Assembly: GCA_002631855.1 (NCBI GenBank)
Contig: NTLF01000014.1
Location: forward strand, 62,001 to 126,000
Direction: 5' to 3'
Length of the DNA: 64,000 bases
DNA from: Zunongwangia sp. ESRF-bin46
GTDB lineage: Bacteria > Bacteroidota > Bacteroidia > Flavobacteriales > Flavobacteriaceae
Under the pieces are notes generated by a model. The model searched no databases. It saw only the letters and a list, made by a program, of their open reading frames with translations, and had not been told where the DNA came from. The position numbers were made by a program, and so were the translations under genes. Positions 36,562-45,315 of the stretch are shown in pieces; position 1 is the first letter of the stretch, and each line of letters opens with the position of its first letter.

Positions 36562-37326
36562 TTAATTTTTCTCTTGCAGCGTATCAATAGCTACCGTTTG
36601 ATATCCTTCTTTTTTCAAAAATTGCAACAAACCTTCCACAATTTCGGGGCATCGGGAATGTGTATCGTGCAATAAAATAATGGAACCCGGCGAAATACGT
36701 TTTTGTATTCGGTCAAGTACTTGGGTTGGCTTTTTTATAACCGTATCGTATGAGCGAACATTCCAACCAATTACCGTGTGACTTGTTTTATTTAAAGCCT
36801 TTGCAATCGATGGATTGGTCACTCCGTAAGGCGGTCTGAATAAAGTGTTTTTGACACCAGTTATTTTTTTTATTAAAGCATCGGTTTTTGAAAGTTCTTC
36901 AACGATTCTCTTTTTTCTAAAAAAACCAAAACTTGTAGCGTGTGAATACGAATGATTCCCAATCGTATGCCCTTCGGCAACTATTTGTTGTGCTAGTTCA
37001 GGATGGTTTTCTATGTGTTTTCCAATACAAAAAAAGGTAGCTTTTGCATTGTACGATTTCAGAAGTTGTAAAATTTGAGGTGTAAATTCTGCATTTGGAC
37101 CATCGTCAAAAGTGATCGCTACTTGTTTTTTATTTTGGTTACCTTTTGTAACAGCAGTAGTAAAAATTCGCCATCGCATGGTAAATGAACCTAATGCAAC
37201 GATTAAAAACCAAAGTAGAAATATTGTTACATATAAAATTGATGAAATCTCGAAGAAGAAATCAATTACGCCAATAGTGAGTAAAACAATGGCGCTAAGT
37301 ATCGTTATCTGACCAAATTTTAGCAT
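36562..37326 (-). CDS. Polysaccharide deacetylase-family protein (NodB domain), membrane-anchored
   Basis: A NodB-type carbohydrate esterase domain follows two N-terminal hydrophobic helices (residues 5-48). Motif 1 is TFDDGP, motif 2 is GNHSYSH, and FRPPYG and LLHDTH are also present, so the metal site and catalytic Asp and His are intact. It would act outside the membrane, removing acetyl or similar groups from a sugar. In the pigment cluster its partner may be the glycosyltransferase at 34324-35553. The start overlaps the ketosynthase-like stop. Confidence 0.82.
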   Translation of the reverse strand: MLKFGQITILSAIVLLTIGVIDFFFEISSILYVTIFLLWFLIVALGSFTMRWRIFTTAVTKGNQNKKQVAITFDDGPNAEFTPQILQLLKSYNAKATFFCIGKHIENHPELAQQIVAEGHTIGNHSYSHATSFGFFRKKRIVEELSKTDALIKKITGVKNTLFRPPYGVTNPSIAKALNKTSHTVIGWNVRSYDTVIKKPTQVLDRIQKRISPGSIILLHDTHSRCPEIVEGLLQFLKKEGYQTVAIDTLQEKN

Positions 37327-38345
37327 TGGGTTAAAAGTACAAAACTGTGTTGGCTTCCTTTAAATTGATTGTACAATAAAACGGTTTTATATGATTTGCT
37401 TTCAGGTTTACGAGCAAAAAATTGTTTTGGAAGTGTTTTTCCTTCTATTAATTGTGCTCCCATCCAAAAAGCAAATGCTGAAGCCGTAAAATATTCCCCA
37501 ACGTATTTTTTGTACTGAAGAAGGTCAGTTTTGGGGAATAACTTCTCAATATGTTGGTAATACACATCAAAAGCATCACCGTTATTTCCTAAAATTACGG
37601 CATCAATTTCTGAAGAATCAACTTTGTTTCTTTTCAGAAAAGCTTGCATTTCAGTAACTATATTTTCGTCAGTAATTTTTGATTGTATTTCAACCGCTTT
37701 TAAAACCGCTACAGTTCCTTCTTTTTTTTCTGAAGACAACACACAAAAAGTGGCGCCTTCACTTAAAGGCACTTGAATGGGTTGCTTTTGTTTGTGTTCA
37801 ACTATATGAACATAGTCCACAAACTCAGTTCCCAATTCGTCCACCCCACCGACTAAAATGTTATTAGCTTCTCCTGCTTCAACTTGTAATTGCGCATCTA
37901 CCAAAGCCGACTCAAACGAAACCGAACCGTGTGCATAGGTCGTATTGTAGGCTTTACATTTTAAGCCAAGAGCAATCTGCCCCGCAACCGTATTGTGGGT
38001 GGATTGTATAAAAGCCGTTGGTGTTAAAAACTGCTCCTCATTTTCTATCAACCTATTCAAAAAGGTTTCGGTGTCGGCTATACAACCCAAACCAGAACCT
38101 GTGATAATGGCATCGGGCTGTTCAATATTAGCTTTTTCTAATGCTTTTTTTGAAGCAGCAAAACCCATTTTTACAGCTGGTGACATTCTTCGTAATTGAG
38201 AAAGTGGAATAAAGTCGCGATACGGTGGATGAACTGCTGAAATTTTATAATCTGAATATTCTTGTATTTCAGAAACAGTATCGTTTTCAAAAAAACTGTT
38301 TTGTGCCGAAATACTCACTACGCTATGTATGTAACACGTTTTCAT
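37320..38345 (-). CDS. Ketosynthase-like subunit without the active-site cysteine (chain-length-factor type, ApeC-like)
   Basis: With ATG at 38345 (ATGA overlap) this is a 341-residue beta-ketoacyl synthase homologue. The nucleophile segment that reads TACSS in active enzymes here reads TYAHGSV, with His139 at the cysteine position. The C-terminal thiolase half is short and lacks the usual HGT and GHT motifs. Such subunits are the chain-length factors of type II polyketide synthases; ApeC pairs with ApeO in aryl polyene synthesis. It immediately follows the intact ketosynthase at 38342-39538, its likely partner. Confidence 0.83.
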   Translation of the reverse strand: MKTCYIHSVVSISAQNSFFENDTVSEIQEYSDYKISAVHPPYRDFIPLSQLRRMSPAVKMGFAASKKALEKANIEQPDAIITGSGLGCIADTETFLNRLIENEEQFLTPTAFIQSTHNTVAGQIALGLKCKAYNTTYAHGSVSFESALVDAQLQVEAGEANNILVGGVDELGTEFVDYVHIVEHKQKQPIQVPLSEGATFCVLSSEKKEGTVAVLKAVEIQSKITDENIVTEMQAFLKRNKVDSSEIDAVILGNNGDAFDVYYQHIEKLFPKTDLLQYKKYVGEYFTASAFAFWMGAQLIEGKTLPKQFFARKPESKSYKTVLLYNQFKGSQHSFVLLTQC

Positions 38346-39538
38346 GCTTCGGAAAAAATTAGTGATGAACAATTTCCTCCAAACCCGAATGAATTGGATA
38401 ATACGTGTTTTAACTCCTTTTTCTGAAGTTGCGTAACCGGAACCAAACCTGTTTCGGGCATAGTCATTTTAAAGCCTAAATTGGCGAATATGCTATTTTC
38501 TTGCAACGCCAATACAGAAAACACAGCTTCCACCGCTCCAGCAGCAGCTAAAGTATGACCGGTAAATGCTTTAGTAGAACTAAAACTTGGTGATTTTTCA
38601 TTAAAAATTCTTTGCAGTGCTACACTTTCAGACAAATCATTATTTTGCGTTGCGGTTCCGTGGGCATTTACGTAATCAACATCTGAAGGTTGTAAACCTG
38701 CAATTTTCAATGCTTTCTTCATTGCCAAGTACGCCCCATCACCAGTTTTTGAAGATGCGGTTTGATGAAAAGCATCATTCGCATTGCCATACCCACTTAC
38801 ATAAGCTAAAACAGATTTATTTTGTAATGCAACCCCCTCATCAGATTCTAATACCAAATAAGCAGCGGCTTCTCCTAAGTTTAAACCGCTTCGGTTAGCA
38901 TCAAAAGGCGTACAATTAGATTCACTTAAAATCATCAATGACTTAAAACCATTGATGGTAAATTTTGACAACGCATCCGTACCACCAACTACAACTCGAT
39001 CCAGTTTTCCAGCTTTTATGAGCCGTGTGCCTAACATAATGGCATTTGCCGCTGACGAGCAAGCAGTGCTAATTGTAGTAACATAGTCGGTAACTCCTAA
39101 AGAGGTTGCAATTTTCTCCGTGCTATCTCCCGCATGATGACTCCAAATATATTTTTGAACTTCTGGGTTTGAAGCAAATTGTTTCCAGTAGTTTTCGGTC
39201 ATATCCATGCCGCCAACGGTAGTAGCAGAAATGAGTCCCGTTTTGTATTCTGAAATAGATTTAATTCCCGCATTTAAGATTGCTTCTTTTGCAGCCAAAC
39301 ATCCTAACAAAGCGGTGCGAGTATAGTTATTATCTTTTGGAAGGTTTAATTTCTTTGCTATTTCAGCATTGGTAAACCCCACTTCCCCTACTTTAATAGT
39401 GTTTTTATGATGAGTTTGAATGTGTTTTGAAATCCCTAATCCACTTTTTGAAGTAAGAAGCGCCTCCAAGTTTTCTTCAACCGAATTGCCAATGGCAGAA
39501 ACAATGCCCATTCCGGTTATAGCGACTCCTTTTTTCAT
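38342..39538 (-). CDS. Beta-ketoacyl-ACP synthase (FabF-like), catalytic KS of the polyene synthase
   Basis: This 398-residue KAS II-type enzyme has an intact Cys-His-His triad: Cys160 in ISTACSS, His293 in NAHGTAT, and His328 in FTGHTL. It condenses malonyl-ACP onto the growing aryl polyene chain. Its product overlaps the chain-length-factor gene by ATGA and follows the ACP after 7 bases, the arrangement expected for an ApeO:ApeC pair. It is cytoplasmic. Confidence 0.9.
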   Translation of the reverse strand: MKKGVAITGMGIVSAIGNSVEENLEALLTSKSGLGISKHIQTHHKNTIKVGEVGFTNAEIAKKLNLPKDNNYTRTALLGCLAAKEAILNAGIKSISEYKTGLISATTVGGMDMTENYWKQFASNPEVQKYIWSHHAGDSTEKIATSLGVTDYVTTISTACSSAANAIMLGTRLIKAGKLDRVVVGGTDALSKFTINGFKSLMILSESNCTPFDANRSGLNLGEAAAYLVLESDEGVALQNKSVLAYVSGYGNANDAFHQTASSKTGDGAYLAMKKALKIAGLQPSDVDYVNAHGTATQNNDLSESVALQRIFNEKSPSFSSTKAFTGHTLAAAGAVEAVFSVLALQENSIFANLGFKMTMPETGLVPVTQLQKKELKHVLSNSFGFGGNCSSLIFSEA

Positions 39539-39545
39539 TCAGGTA

Positions 39546-39806
39546 TTATTTAGTACGATGCTCTGTAATATAGGCTGCCAATACATTGATGGACTGAAAA
39601 ATTTCTTTGCTTTTTTCTGGATCGGTTAGTTTTATACCGTAATCTTTATCAAGCATCACAATTAGCTCTAACGCATCGATAGAATCTAGTCCTAAGCCAT
39701 CGCCAAACAATGCATCGTCATTATCAATATCTTCAACGGTGAATTCTTCGAGGTTTAATTGCTCGATGATATTCTCTTTCAGTTCCTGTTTTAATGCGTC
39801 CATCAA
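39546..39806 (-). CDS. Acyl carrier protein of the pigment cluster
   Basis: This 86-residue acidic carrier protein has the phosphopantetheine site LGLDSIDALEL with Ser42. It is the only carrier protein in the window, whereas the E. coli aryl polyene cluster has two. The ATG at 39806 is followed directly by a second ATG and overlaps the upstream stop. No phosphopantetheinyl transferase is encoded nearby. Confidence 0.92.
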   Translation of the reverse strand: MMDALKQELKENIIEQLNLEEFTVEDIDNDDALFGDGLGLDSIDALELIVMLDKDYGIKLTDPEKSKEIFQSINVLAAYITEHRTK

Positions 39807-40426
39807 CTTTGGGTATATAATTTTTTAATTGTTTCTTCCGTATGAGGAAGGGTTCCGTTTGGGGATGCCAAATATAAAAAAGAATTATATCCTTTTTCAT
39901 CTATTTCGGTCCAACCACACAAAACTTGAGGCGCCTTATTATTCTGAGCTAAACTTTCAGCGTATTGCTTCAAAAAAAGCGGATTAAAATCATCAAAAAC
40001 AAAAAAGGCATTTTCGCCTTGTATCTTGTGCCGAATACACACCTCGCCCATTCCAATATTAGGTAAAGTATACACAAATACCGCCGGACTGGGATAAAAA
40101 TTTTCAATACTGTTAATCGAATCTTGATATTTTCTGTCGGTATCCAAACTGGCACTTTTATTAGACAACACAACTGCCAGCTGTTCTTTTTCTTCCGAAG
40201 AAATTGTTAGTTCCTTCAATAAAATTTCAGCCGTTAAAAAAGTAAGTTTACTGAGTCGATCCATTTTAAAAAACTTAGGATATTCCCATTGCTGATTTTT
40301 GTAAACCTGCTTCGCAAACTCTGAAAATCCTTGTTCATTATCAGTAGATACAATTTTCTTGCCATTGCAAATAACGGTTCCATTTTGCACGCTGCACCAG
40401 GCTTGTATGTTTAGTTTAATGTTCAA
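39803..40426 (-). CDS. Truncated ketosynthase-like protein (N-terminal half only, no catalytic cysteine)
   Basis: This protein of about 207 residues resembles the N-terminal half of a beta-ketoacyl synthase: segments like FKMDRLSKLTFLTAE and PNIGMGEVCIRHKIQGENAF align with the dimer-interface region of the ketosynthase at 37320. No Cys lies at the nucleophile position, and the C-terminal thiolase half is absent. It cannot be a condensing enzyme; a scaffolding role or a decoy interface is plausible. The start is uncertain: no ATG is available, and TTG at 40426 inside the end of the preceding gene is the best candidate. Confidence 0.7.
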   Translation of the reverse strand: MNIKLNIQAWCSVQNGTVICNGKKIVSTDNEQGFSEFAKQVYKNQQWEYPKFFKMDRLSKLTFLTAEILLKELTISSEEKEQLAVVLSNKSASLDTDRKYQDSINSIENFYPSPAVFVYTLPNIGMGEVCIRHKIQGENAFFVFDDFNPLFLKQYAESLAQNNKAPQVLCGWTEIDEKGYNSFLYLASPNGTLPHTEETIKKLYTQS

Positions 40427-41567
40427 AAGCGACTTTTTTAAAGAGTACGGCGGCGTTGCTACCACCAAAGCCAGAAGCTGTTTTTAAAAAGGTGTTGATC
40501 GTTTTCTTTTCCACTTTTTGAATGATGTTCAAAGGTTCTGAAATTCCTGATTCGTCATATCCTAAAGATGTAAATAATTTGTTTTGATTCATTGCTTCAA
40601 AGCCGATAATGGCTTCTACCAACGCGGAAGCGCCCAATGTATGACCATAATACCCTTTTAAACTATGCAAAGGAACCTTTTGTAAATTCGCTCGATTAAA
40701 CGCAATCGCTTCCATTTCGTCATTATAGATTGTTGCGGTACCGTGGGCGGAAATTAAATCGATATCTTTTGATGAAATGACAGCTTCTTGCATAGCAGAT
40801 TGAACGCTTTTCAGCAAGCCTTCCCCTGTTCGCGATGGCCCCGAAATATGGTTGGCATCGTTACACGAGCCATCTCCAACGACTTCAATAGCTGTAGTTT
40901 TATTTTTTTCTGAAGAAATCACAACCGATGCTGCCGCTTCGCCAATACTAATGCCATTTCGGTATTTTGAATACGGTTTACAAGGACCATTACTCAATGC
41001 TTGAAAGGTATTAAAACCAGTAACCGTAAATTTTGAAACTAAATCGCCGGCCACAACTACAGCGTTTTCATATACGTTATTCTGAATAAGACGCTTGGCA
41101 ATTGCAATAGCTAAAATCCCCGAAACACACGCGTTAGAAACCACAATCGGTTCTTGCTTAAAACCAAAAAAAGATTGAATTTTATTCCCTAAAACCGGTA
41201 AATAGGCTCGTTCTTCTGAAAAAGAATTGTCTGGGTCGAGCGCGTCGATACTTCCTTTTGTGGTGGCAATAATCAAGGCGGTTTTTTCTGAAATATGAAG
41301 CTTTGATTTTTCTAAGGTTTCAGCAACCGAAAGCAACATCATTTTCTCCAGTTTTAAATATTTTGAAGGATCGCCTAATTTTTCAAATGTAGCATCAATT
41401 TTTTCTGAAGCAATCATTGCTGCATAAAAAGGTGTATCCAAAATATCGGTCCGATGCTGTTCGTGTATTCCAGATTGTTCTTTTTCAATAGCAGACACAT
41501 TTTCAGAAACTGAAAATCCTAAAGGTGTAATCAAGGAAGGTTCTTGTATGTAAATAGGGTTTTCCAT
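40416..41567 (-). CDS. Second beta-ketoacyl-ACP synthase of the cluster (ApeR-like position)
   Basis: This 383-residue KAS-type enzyme has its triad intact: Cys147 in SNACVSG, His275 in SAHGTAT and His309 in YYGHTLG. It is clearly divergent from the first KS and could load the starter, extend a subset of cycles or form a different pair. It overlaps the preceding dehydratase by one base (TAATG). Aryl polyene clusters commonly carry a second KS (ApeR) whose exact role is less defined. Confidence 0.88.
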   Translation of the reverse strand: MENPIYIQEPSLITPLGFSVSENVSAIEKEQSGIHEQHRTDILDTPFYAAMIASEKIDATFEKLGDPSKYLKLEKMMLLSVAETLEKSKLHISEKTALIIATTKGSIDALDPDNSFSEERAYLPVLGNKIQSFFGFKQEPIVVSNACVSGILAIAIAKRLIQNNVYENAVVVAGDLVSKFTVTGFNTFQALSNGPCKPYSKYRNGISIGEAAASVVISSEKNKTTAIEVVGDGSCNDANHISGPSRTGEGLLKSVQSAMQEAVISSKDIDLISAHGTATIYNDEMEAIAFNRANLQKVPLHSLKGYYGHTLGASALVEAIIGFEAMNQNKLFTSLGYDESGISEPLNIIQKVEKKTINTFLKTASGFGGSNAAVLFKKVAFEH

Positions 41568-42004
41568 TAAGGCTTTAACATCGTTTTCATCTCGGTGGTT
41601 GCAATCACTTCTTGCTCCAGTTTGGTCGTTGTTTTTACCAAGGTAATTCCTATCGCTTCGTGTATAATTTCTATTTCAGTTTCAATGGTTTCATTGACAG
41701 CCGGTGTTGTTAATAGTTCAGCTTTTTTTATAGCGCCAATATACCCTTCTTTGGTCGGTTTTTGCTCTAAATACCCAGTATATCCAGTATGTAAGGCTAC
41801 GGATTGAGCAATGTGTTCTAGTAATCCTGTTTCGGATAAAAAGCCATCAGCAACAAATATATTTTCTTCGGAAATTGTCAGTTCTGAAACCAAGGATTTT
41901 TTATCGTAATACACCAAAGCATTGACCATAATCATAGGTTGACGCTGCGGAAGCAGTTCTTCCAATACAAACGGATCGGTAATTGGGAATCGTAATTCTT
42001 TCAA
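41567..42004 (-). CDS. Hotdog-fold dehydratase subunit, ApeP-like (COG4706 type)
   Basis: This 145-residue protein belongs to the predicted 3-hydroxyacyl-ACP dehydratase group with the pattern LLEHIAQSVALHTGY. Glu63 aligns with the catalytic acid of FabZ. The GHFP histidine motif is missing; the equivalent stretch is ADGFLSETG. It therefore has the half of the active site that the ApeI-like protein at 35540-35932 lacks, which points to a heterodimer. Confidence 0.83.
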   Translation of the reverse strand: MKELRFPITDPFVLEELLPQRQPMIMVNALVYYDKKSLVSELTISEENIFVADGFLSETGLLEHIAQSVALHTGYTGYLEQKPTKEGYIGAIKKAELLTTPAVNETIETEIEIIHEAIGITLVKTTTKLEQEVIATTEMKTMLKP

Positions 42005-42017
42005 AACTCAATTGCAT

Positions 42018-42899
42018 TTAGTCAATATCATCCCAAAAGTCGTAAAAATTAAACCATTGCAGCGGGTATTGATTTAAAATCTCTTCTAAACTTTGGGTGA
42101 ATTTAGTTAATAAACCACTAGCATCGCGTCGTGTTACCGCCACTTTTCTAGCATATAAATGATAATGACGTTTTGGCTCGCGCATAACATATACAAATAA
42201 TACCGGTACATCTAATCGAGTCGCTAAATGAAAAGGACCTACCGGAAATTTTGCTTCTTTCCCTAGAAAAGGGGTTTCTATCGTTTTGGCAACATCCATA
42301 TACCGATCACCAGAAATACAAACCATTCTATTTTGAGCTAATGCAGCATTTATTTCAAAAATATGGGACATATCATCTTTTACAATGATGAAATTATCTT
42401 GCTTTCGGTTTATCACCGAACCTACATACTCTTTAATATTCTCGTGGTCTTGGTCGGTGATAACAATGCTGATATTGGCTTCTTCATCTAAATCATTAAA
42501 AAAGTACTGCGCCATTTCAAAGTTACCAACATGAGCACTAATTAAGATTCCACCTTTATTAAGCGCCAATGTTTCTTTTAAATTCTCAATCCCGTCAAAC
42601 TCGTAGGTGTATTTATCACGAAGTCCAGATTGAATGGCAATCCTATCGACCAAGGTTTGTCCAAATTGGTAATAGCCTTTGTAAATATTGAGCGAACTTT
42701 GAAGCCAAGAATATTGTTTCCGTTTTCTGAAATAATAAAAAAGTCCGCGAACGTTTTTTCTAGAAAAAATACAGAAATACGGAATAGGCAAGTGCATCAA
42801 GGCATACGCAGCGCGAATACCAAAGTTTTTGATAAAAAAAACAAACACTTTAAACCCGAAGACCGTGCCTCGTGATTTTCCGTCCCACTCTGCCGCCAT
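42018..42899 (-). CDS. Lysophospholipid/lipid A-type acyltransferase (LpxL family)
   Basis: This 293-residue membrane-associated acyltransferase has the HX4E motif in SAHVGNFEMA and the later block around CISGDRYMD. LpxL-family acyltransferases occur in all well-studied aryl polyene clusters, where they are proposed to esterify the polyene onto a lipid or sugar. A TAATTTTG box sits in the gap before it, so it may also have its own promoter. Acceptor identity is inference. Confidence 0.85.
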   Translation of the reverse strand: MAAEWDGKSRGTVFGFKVFVFFIKNFGIRAAYALMHLPIPYFCIFSRKNVRGLFYYFRKRKQYSWLQSSLNIYKGYYQFGQTLVDRIAIQSGLRDKYTYEFDGIENLKETLALNKGGILISAHVGNFEMAQYFFNDLDEEANISIVITDQDHENIKEYVGSVINRKQDNFIIVKDDMSHIFEINAALAQNRMVCISGDRYMDVAKTIETPFLGKEAKFPVGPFHLATRLDVPVLFVYVMREPKRHYHLYARKVAVTRRDASGLLTKFTQSLEEILNQYPLQWFNFYDFWDDID

Positions 42900-42931
42900 G
42901 TGCGTTTTTAAATTAGTAATTAGATACTCGG

Positions 42932-42960
42932 CAAAATTACAGGATTTTTTGGCTTAGGAA
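42932..42960 (-). promoter_or_regulatory. Possible internal promoter of the pigment operon
   Basis: In the only sizeable gap of the operon (54 bases) the minus strand has TAATTTTG (42939-42932), with TTC 18 bases upstream. It may give extra transcription of the downstream genes. Confidence 0.35.
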
Positions 42961-43685
42961 TAGATTCCGCCATTAATATTAATGACTTCTCCTGTGATGT
43001 ACGATGCTTTTTTTGAAGCTAAAAAAGACACCAAATGCGCTACTTCTTCAGGGTTACCAAAACGATTTAACGGAACCAATTTTTTAAGCTCTTTTTCGTC
43101 TAAATCTTCGGTCATCTCACTTTTAATAAATCCGGGTGCCACTGCGTTTACGGTAACATTCCGTTTTCCAACCTCTTGTGCGAGTGATTTGGTTGCCGCG
43201 ACCACTGCTCCTTTCGCTGCAGCATAATTTACTTGTCCGGCATTGCCTTTTACTCCAGCCAACGAAACAATATTAATAACGCGTCCATAACGATTCATCA
43301 ACATTTTTTGAATAAGATGATTGGTCACGTTAAAAAAGCCGTTCAGATTGGTGTTGATTACAGAGCTCCAATCACCTGGTTTCATCCACATAAAGAGTCC
43401 GTCTTTTGTAATTCCGGCGTTGTTGACGAGTACTTCAATTATTGCTTCGGGATTATTTTTCTGAAAATCTTCTAACGCATCAACCACGGCTTTTCTGTTT
43501 GAAACATCAAAAGGAAGTAACGAACCTTTCCCTCCTACTTGTTCAATGGCCTGCAAGGTTTCAAGAGCGGCTGTTTTATTTTGATTGTAATTTATAAGAA
43601 TGTGATACGCGCTATCAGTAGCTAATTGTAAGCAAATTGCTTTTCCAATTCCTCGTGAACCTCCTGTAATTAGTGCGAACTTCAT
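42954..43685 (-). CDS. fabG: 3-oxoacyl-ACP reductase (FabG-like, ApeQ role)
   Basis: This short-chain dehydrogenase (243 residues) reduces the 3-keto group in each elongation cycle. Visible are the NADP-binding motif TGGSRGIG (8-15), NNAG, and the Ser-Tyr-Lys catalytic set around SLAGVKG ... YAAAKGA. The start overlaps the stop of the ammonia-lyase gene (ATGA). In this context it is the dedicated ketoreductase of polyene synthesis rather than the housekeeping FabG. Confidence 0.88.
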   Translation of the reverse strand: MKFALITGGSRGIGKAICLQLATDSAYHILINYNQNKTAALETLQAIEQVGGKGSLLPFDVSNRKAVVDALEDFQKNNPEAIIEVLVNNAGITKDGLFMWMKPGDWSSVINTNLNGFFNVTNHLIQKMLMNRYGRVINIVSLAGVKGNAGQVNYAAAKGAVVAATKSLAQEVGKRNVTVNAVAPGFIKSEMTEDLDEKELKKLVPLNRFGNPEEVAHLVSFLASKKASYITGEVININGGIYS

Positions 43686-45208
43686 ATTTCAGAATTAATT
43701 AGATGTTCTTTTACTTCTTTCACATATGGGTACATCACTTCATCTTCCTTAAACGCCGGAACAATCGCCCTGATTTCATCATACATCTTCTTCGTTTTTG
43801 AAGAAACTTCCCCTTGAATTTTCAAATATTCTATCGCCTGAACCACTGTTATCAATTCAATGGCGACAACTTCAAAAGTGTTTTCAATTACTTTTTTGGT
43901 GAGTAACGCTGCATTAGTTCCCATACTTACAATATCCTGATTGTCATTGTTGTTTGGAATGCTATGTACATACATTGGGTTAGAAAGTGTTTGATTTTCG
44001 GCTGTCGTGGAAACAGCTGTAAATTGCACGCCTTGCATTCCATAGTTCAGTCCTAATTCGCCAAGGTTTACAAATGGCGGAAGAATTCCATTGAGTTTTG
44101 AGTTTAGTAAGTAGTTTAACTGTCGTTCGGCAAGCATACTCATTTTAGTGACCACTAATTTTAGCTTATCCATTTCTAAAGAAATGTAATCGCCGTGAAA
44201 ATTTCCGCCGTGATATACTTGTTGTTTTTCAACATCGACAATTGGGTTGTCGTTAGCCGAGTTTACTTCTTCCAAAACAATTTTCTCCACATTTTGCAGC
44301 GTATCTAACACCGGACCTAAAATCTGCGGTACACAACGTAACGAATAATATTCCTGTACTTTTTCTTCAATCACAGTATCTGTCACTTCCCCATTGTATA
44401 AGTGATGTTCGCGTTTTCGAGTTAGTTTGCTACCTTTTAGATGACTTCTCATTTGTTTAGCAATTTGCTGCTGTCCGCTATGCTTTTTAGCTTCATTTAA
44501 CTCTAAAGACAAATGATCATCGTACGCTTTTACAATTTCGTTGATAGCAGAAGAGCACGACACTACCCAATTAAGTAAACGCTTTGTATAAATAGTATTC
44601 AGAATCCCTACACCAGACATAATGGATGTGCCGTTCATTAATGCCAATCCTTCGCGTAGAGCGACGGTAATCGGTTTTAAGTTTTCAGTTTTAAAAACTT
44701 TGGAAGTTGGTTTTTGCTCGCCTTTATAAATCACCTCACCTTCGCCAATCAATACCAATGAAATATGCGCCAACTGAACCAAATCGCCACTTGCCCCTAC
44801 GCCACCGTGTTCATACACAACCGGAATGATATCTCTATTAATAAGCGTCGTCATTAACTCAATAACCGATGGATGCACCCCAGATTTACCAATAGCTAAC
44901 GTGTTTAAGCGAGCCAACATAGCTGTTTTTACATATTTCGTTGGAATGGGATTTCCAGTTCCTGAAGCGTGACTACGTATTAAATTATACTGAAGTTGAA
45001 TGCGTTTGGAATCCTCAATTTTATATTGCGCCATTGGACCGAAACCCGTATTGACACCGTAAATAATTTTATTTTCAGAGAATTCCGTTAAAAAGTCAAA
45101 ACTATCCTGAACGGTCTTTAAAACCGAATCGTCAATGGATATTTCTTTTTCAGAAAAAACAACATCGTAAAAATCTTGAAGATTCAAACCTTCTTTATCT
45201 ATCGCCAT
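43682..45208 (-). CDS. Aromatic amino acid ammonia-lyase, probably tyrosine ammonia-lyase
   Basis: This 508-residue enzyme of the HAL/PAL/TAL family removes ammonia from an aromatic amino acid. The self-forming MIO cofactor comes from Ala139-Ser140-Gly141 in GGVGASGDL, and the catalytic Tyr50 is in YGVNTGFG. The substrate-selectivity pair is Ser79-His80 (NLIRSH), which the usual rule reads as histidine-specific. However, from memory the characterised tyrosine ammonia-lyase of Flavobacterium johnsoniae has the same segment. The neighbours make a polyene starting from an aryl acid. The expected product is 4-coumarate. It is the first gene of the 17-gene operon. Confidence 0.87.
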   Translation of the reverse strand: MAIDKEGLNLQDFYDVVFSEKEISIDDSVLKTVQDSFDFLTEFSENKIIYGVNTGFGPMAQYKIEDSKRIQLQYNLIRSHASGTGNPIPTKYVKTAMLARLNTLAIGKSGVHPSVIELMTTLINRDIIPVVYEHGGVGASGDLVQLAHISLVLIGEGEVIYKGEQKPTSKVFKTENLKPITVALREGLALMNGTSIMSGVGILNTIYTKRLLNWVVSCSSAINEIVKAYDDHLSLELNEAKKHSGQQQIAKQMRSHLKGSKLTRKREHHLYNGEVTDTVIEEKVQEYYSLRCVPQILGPVLDTLQNVEKIVLEEVNSANDNPIVDVEKQQVYHGGNFHGDYISLEMDKLKLVVTKMSMLAERQLNYLLNSKLNGILPPFVNLGELGLNYGMQGVQFTAVSTTAENQTLSNPMYVHSIPNNNDNQDIVSMGTNAALLTKKVIENTFEVVAIELITVVQAIEYLKIQGEVSSKTKKMYDEIRAIVPAFKEDEVMYPYVKEVKEHLINSEI

Positions 45209-45315
45209 TTGAAATAAATTGGAAATTTTAGCAAATTATCCTGCAATAACCAACGTAATGTAGTTATTTTGGGATGTAAAATTATAATAAAAAACTATTC
45301 TTTTACCCTTATTGA

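Noticed and set aside
43682-45208. Histidine utilisation (hutH) annotation
   Set aside because: No hutU, hutI or hutG neighbours; the gene leads an aryl polyene operon and resembles tyrosine ammonia-lyases of the same family.
45209-45315. Consensus promoters in the divergent region between the ammonia-lyase and halogenase-like genes
   Set aside because: Only near matches such as ATAATTTG are present, with wrong spacing to any TTG, so I did not list a site although promoters must lie here or nearby.
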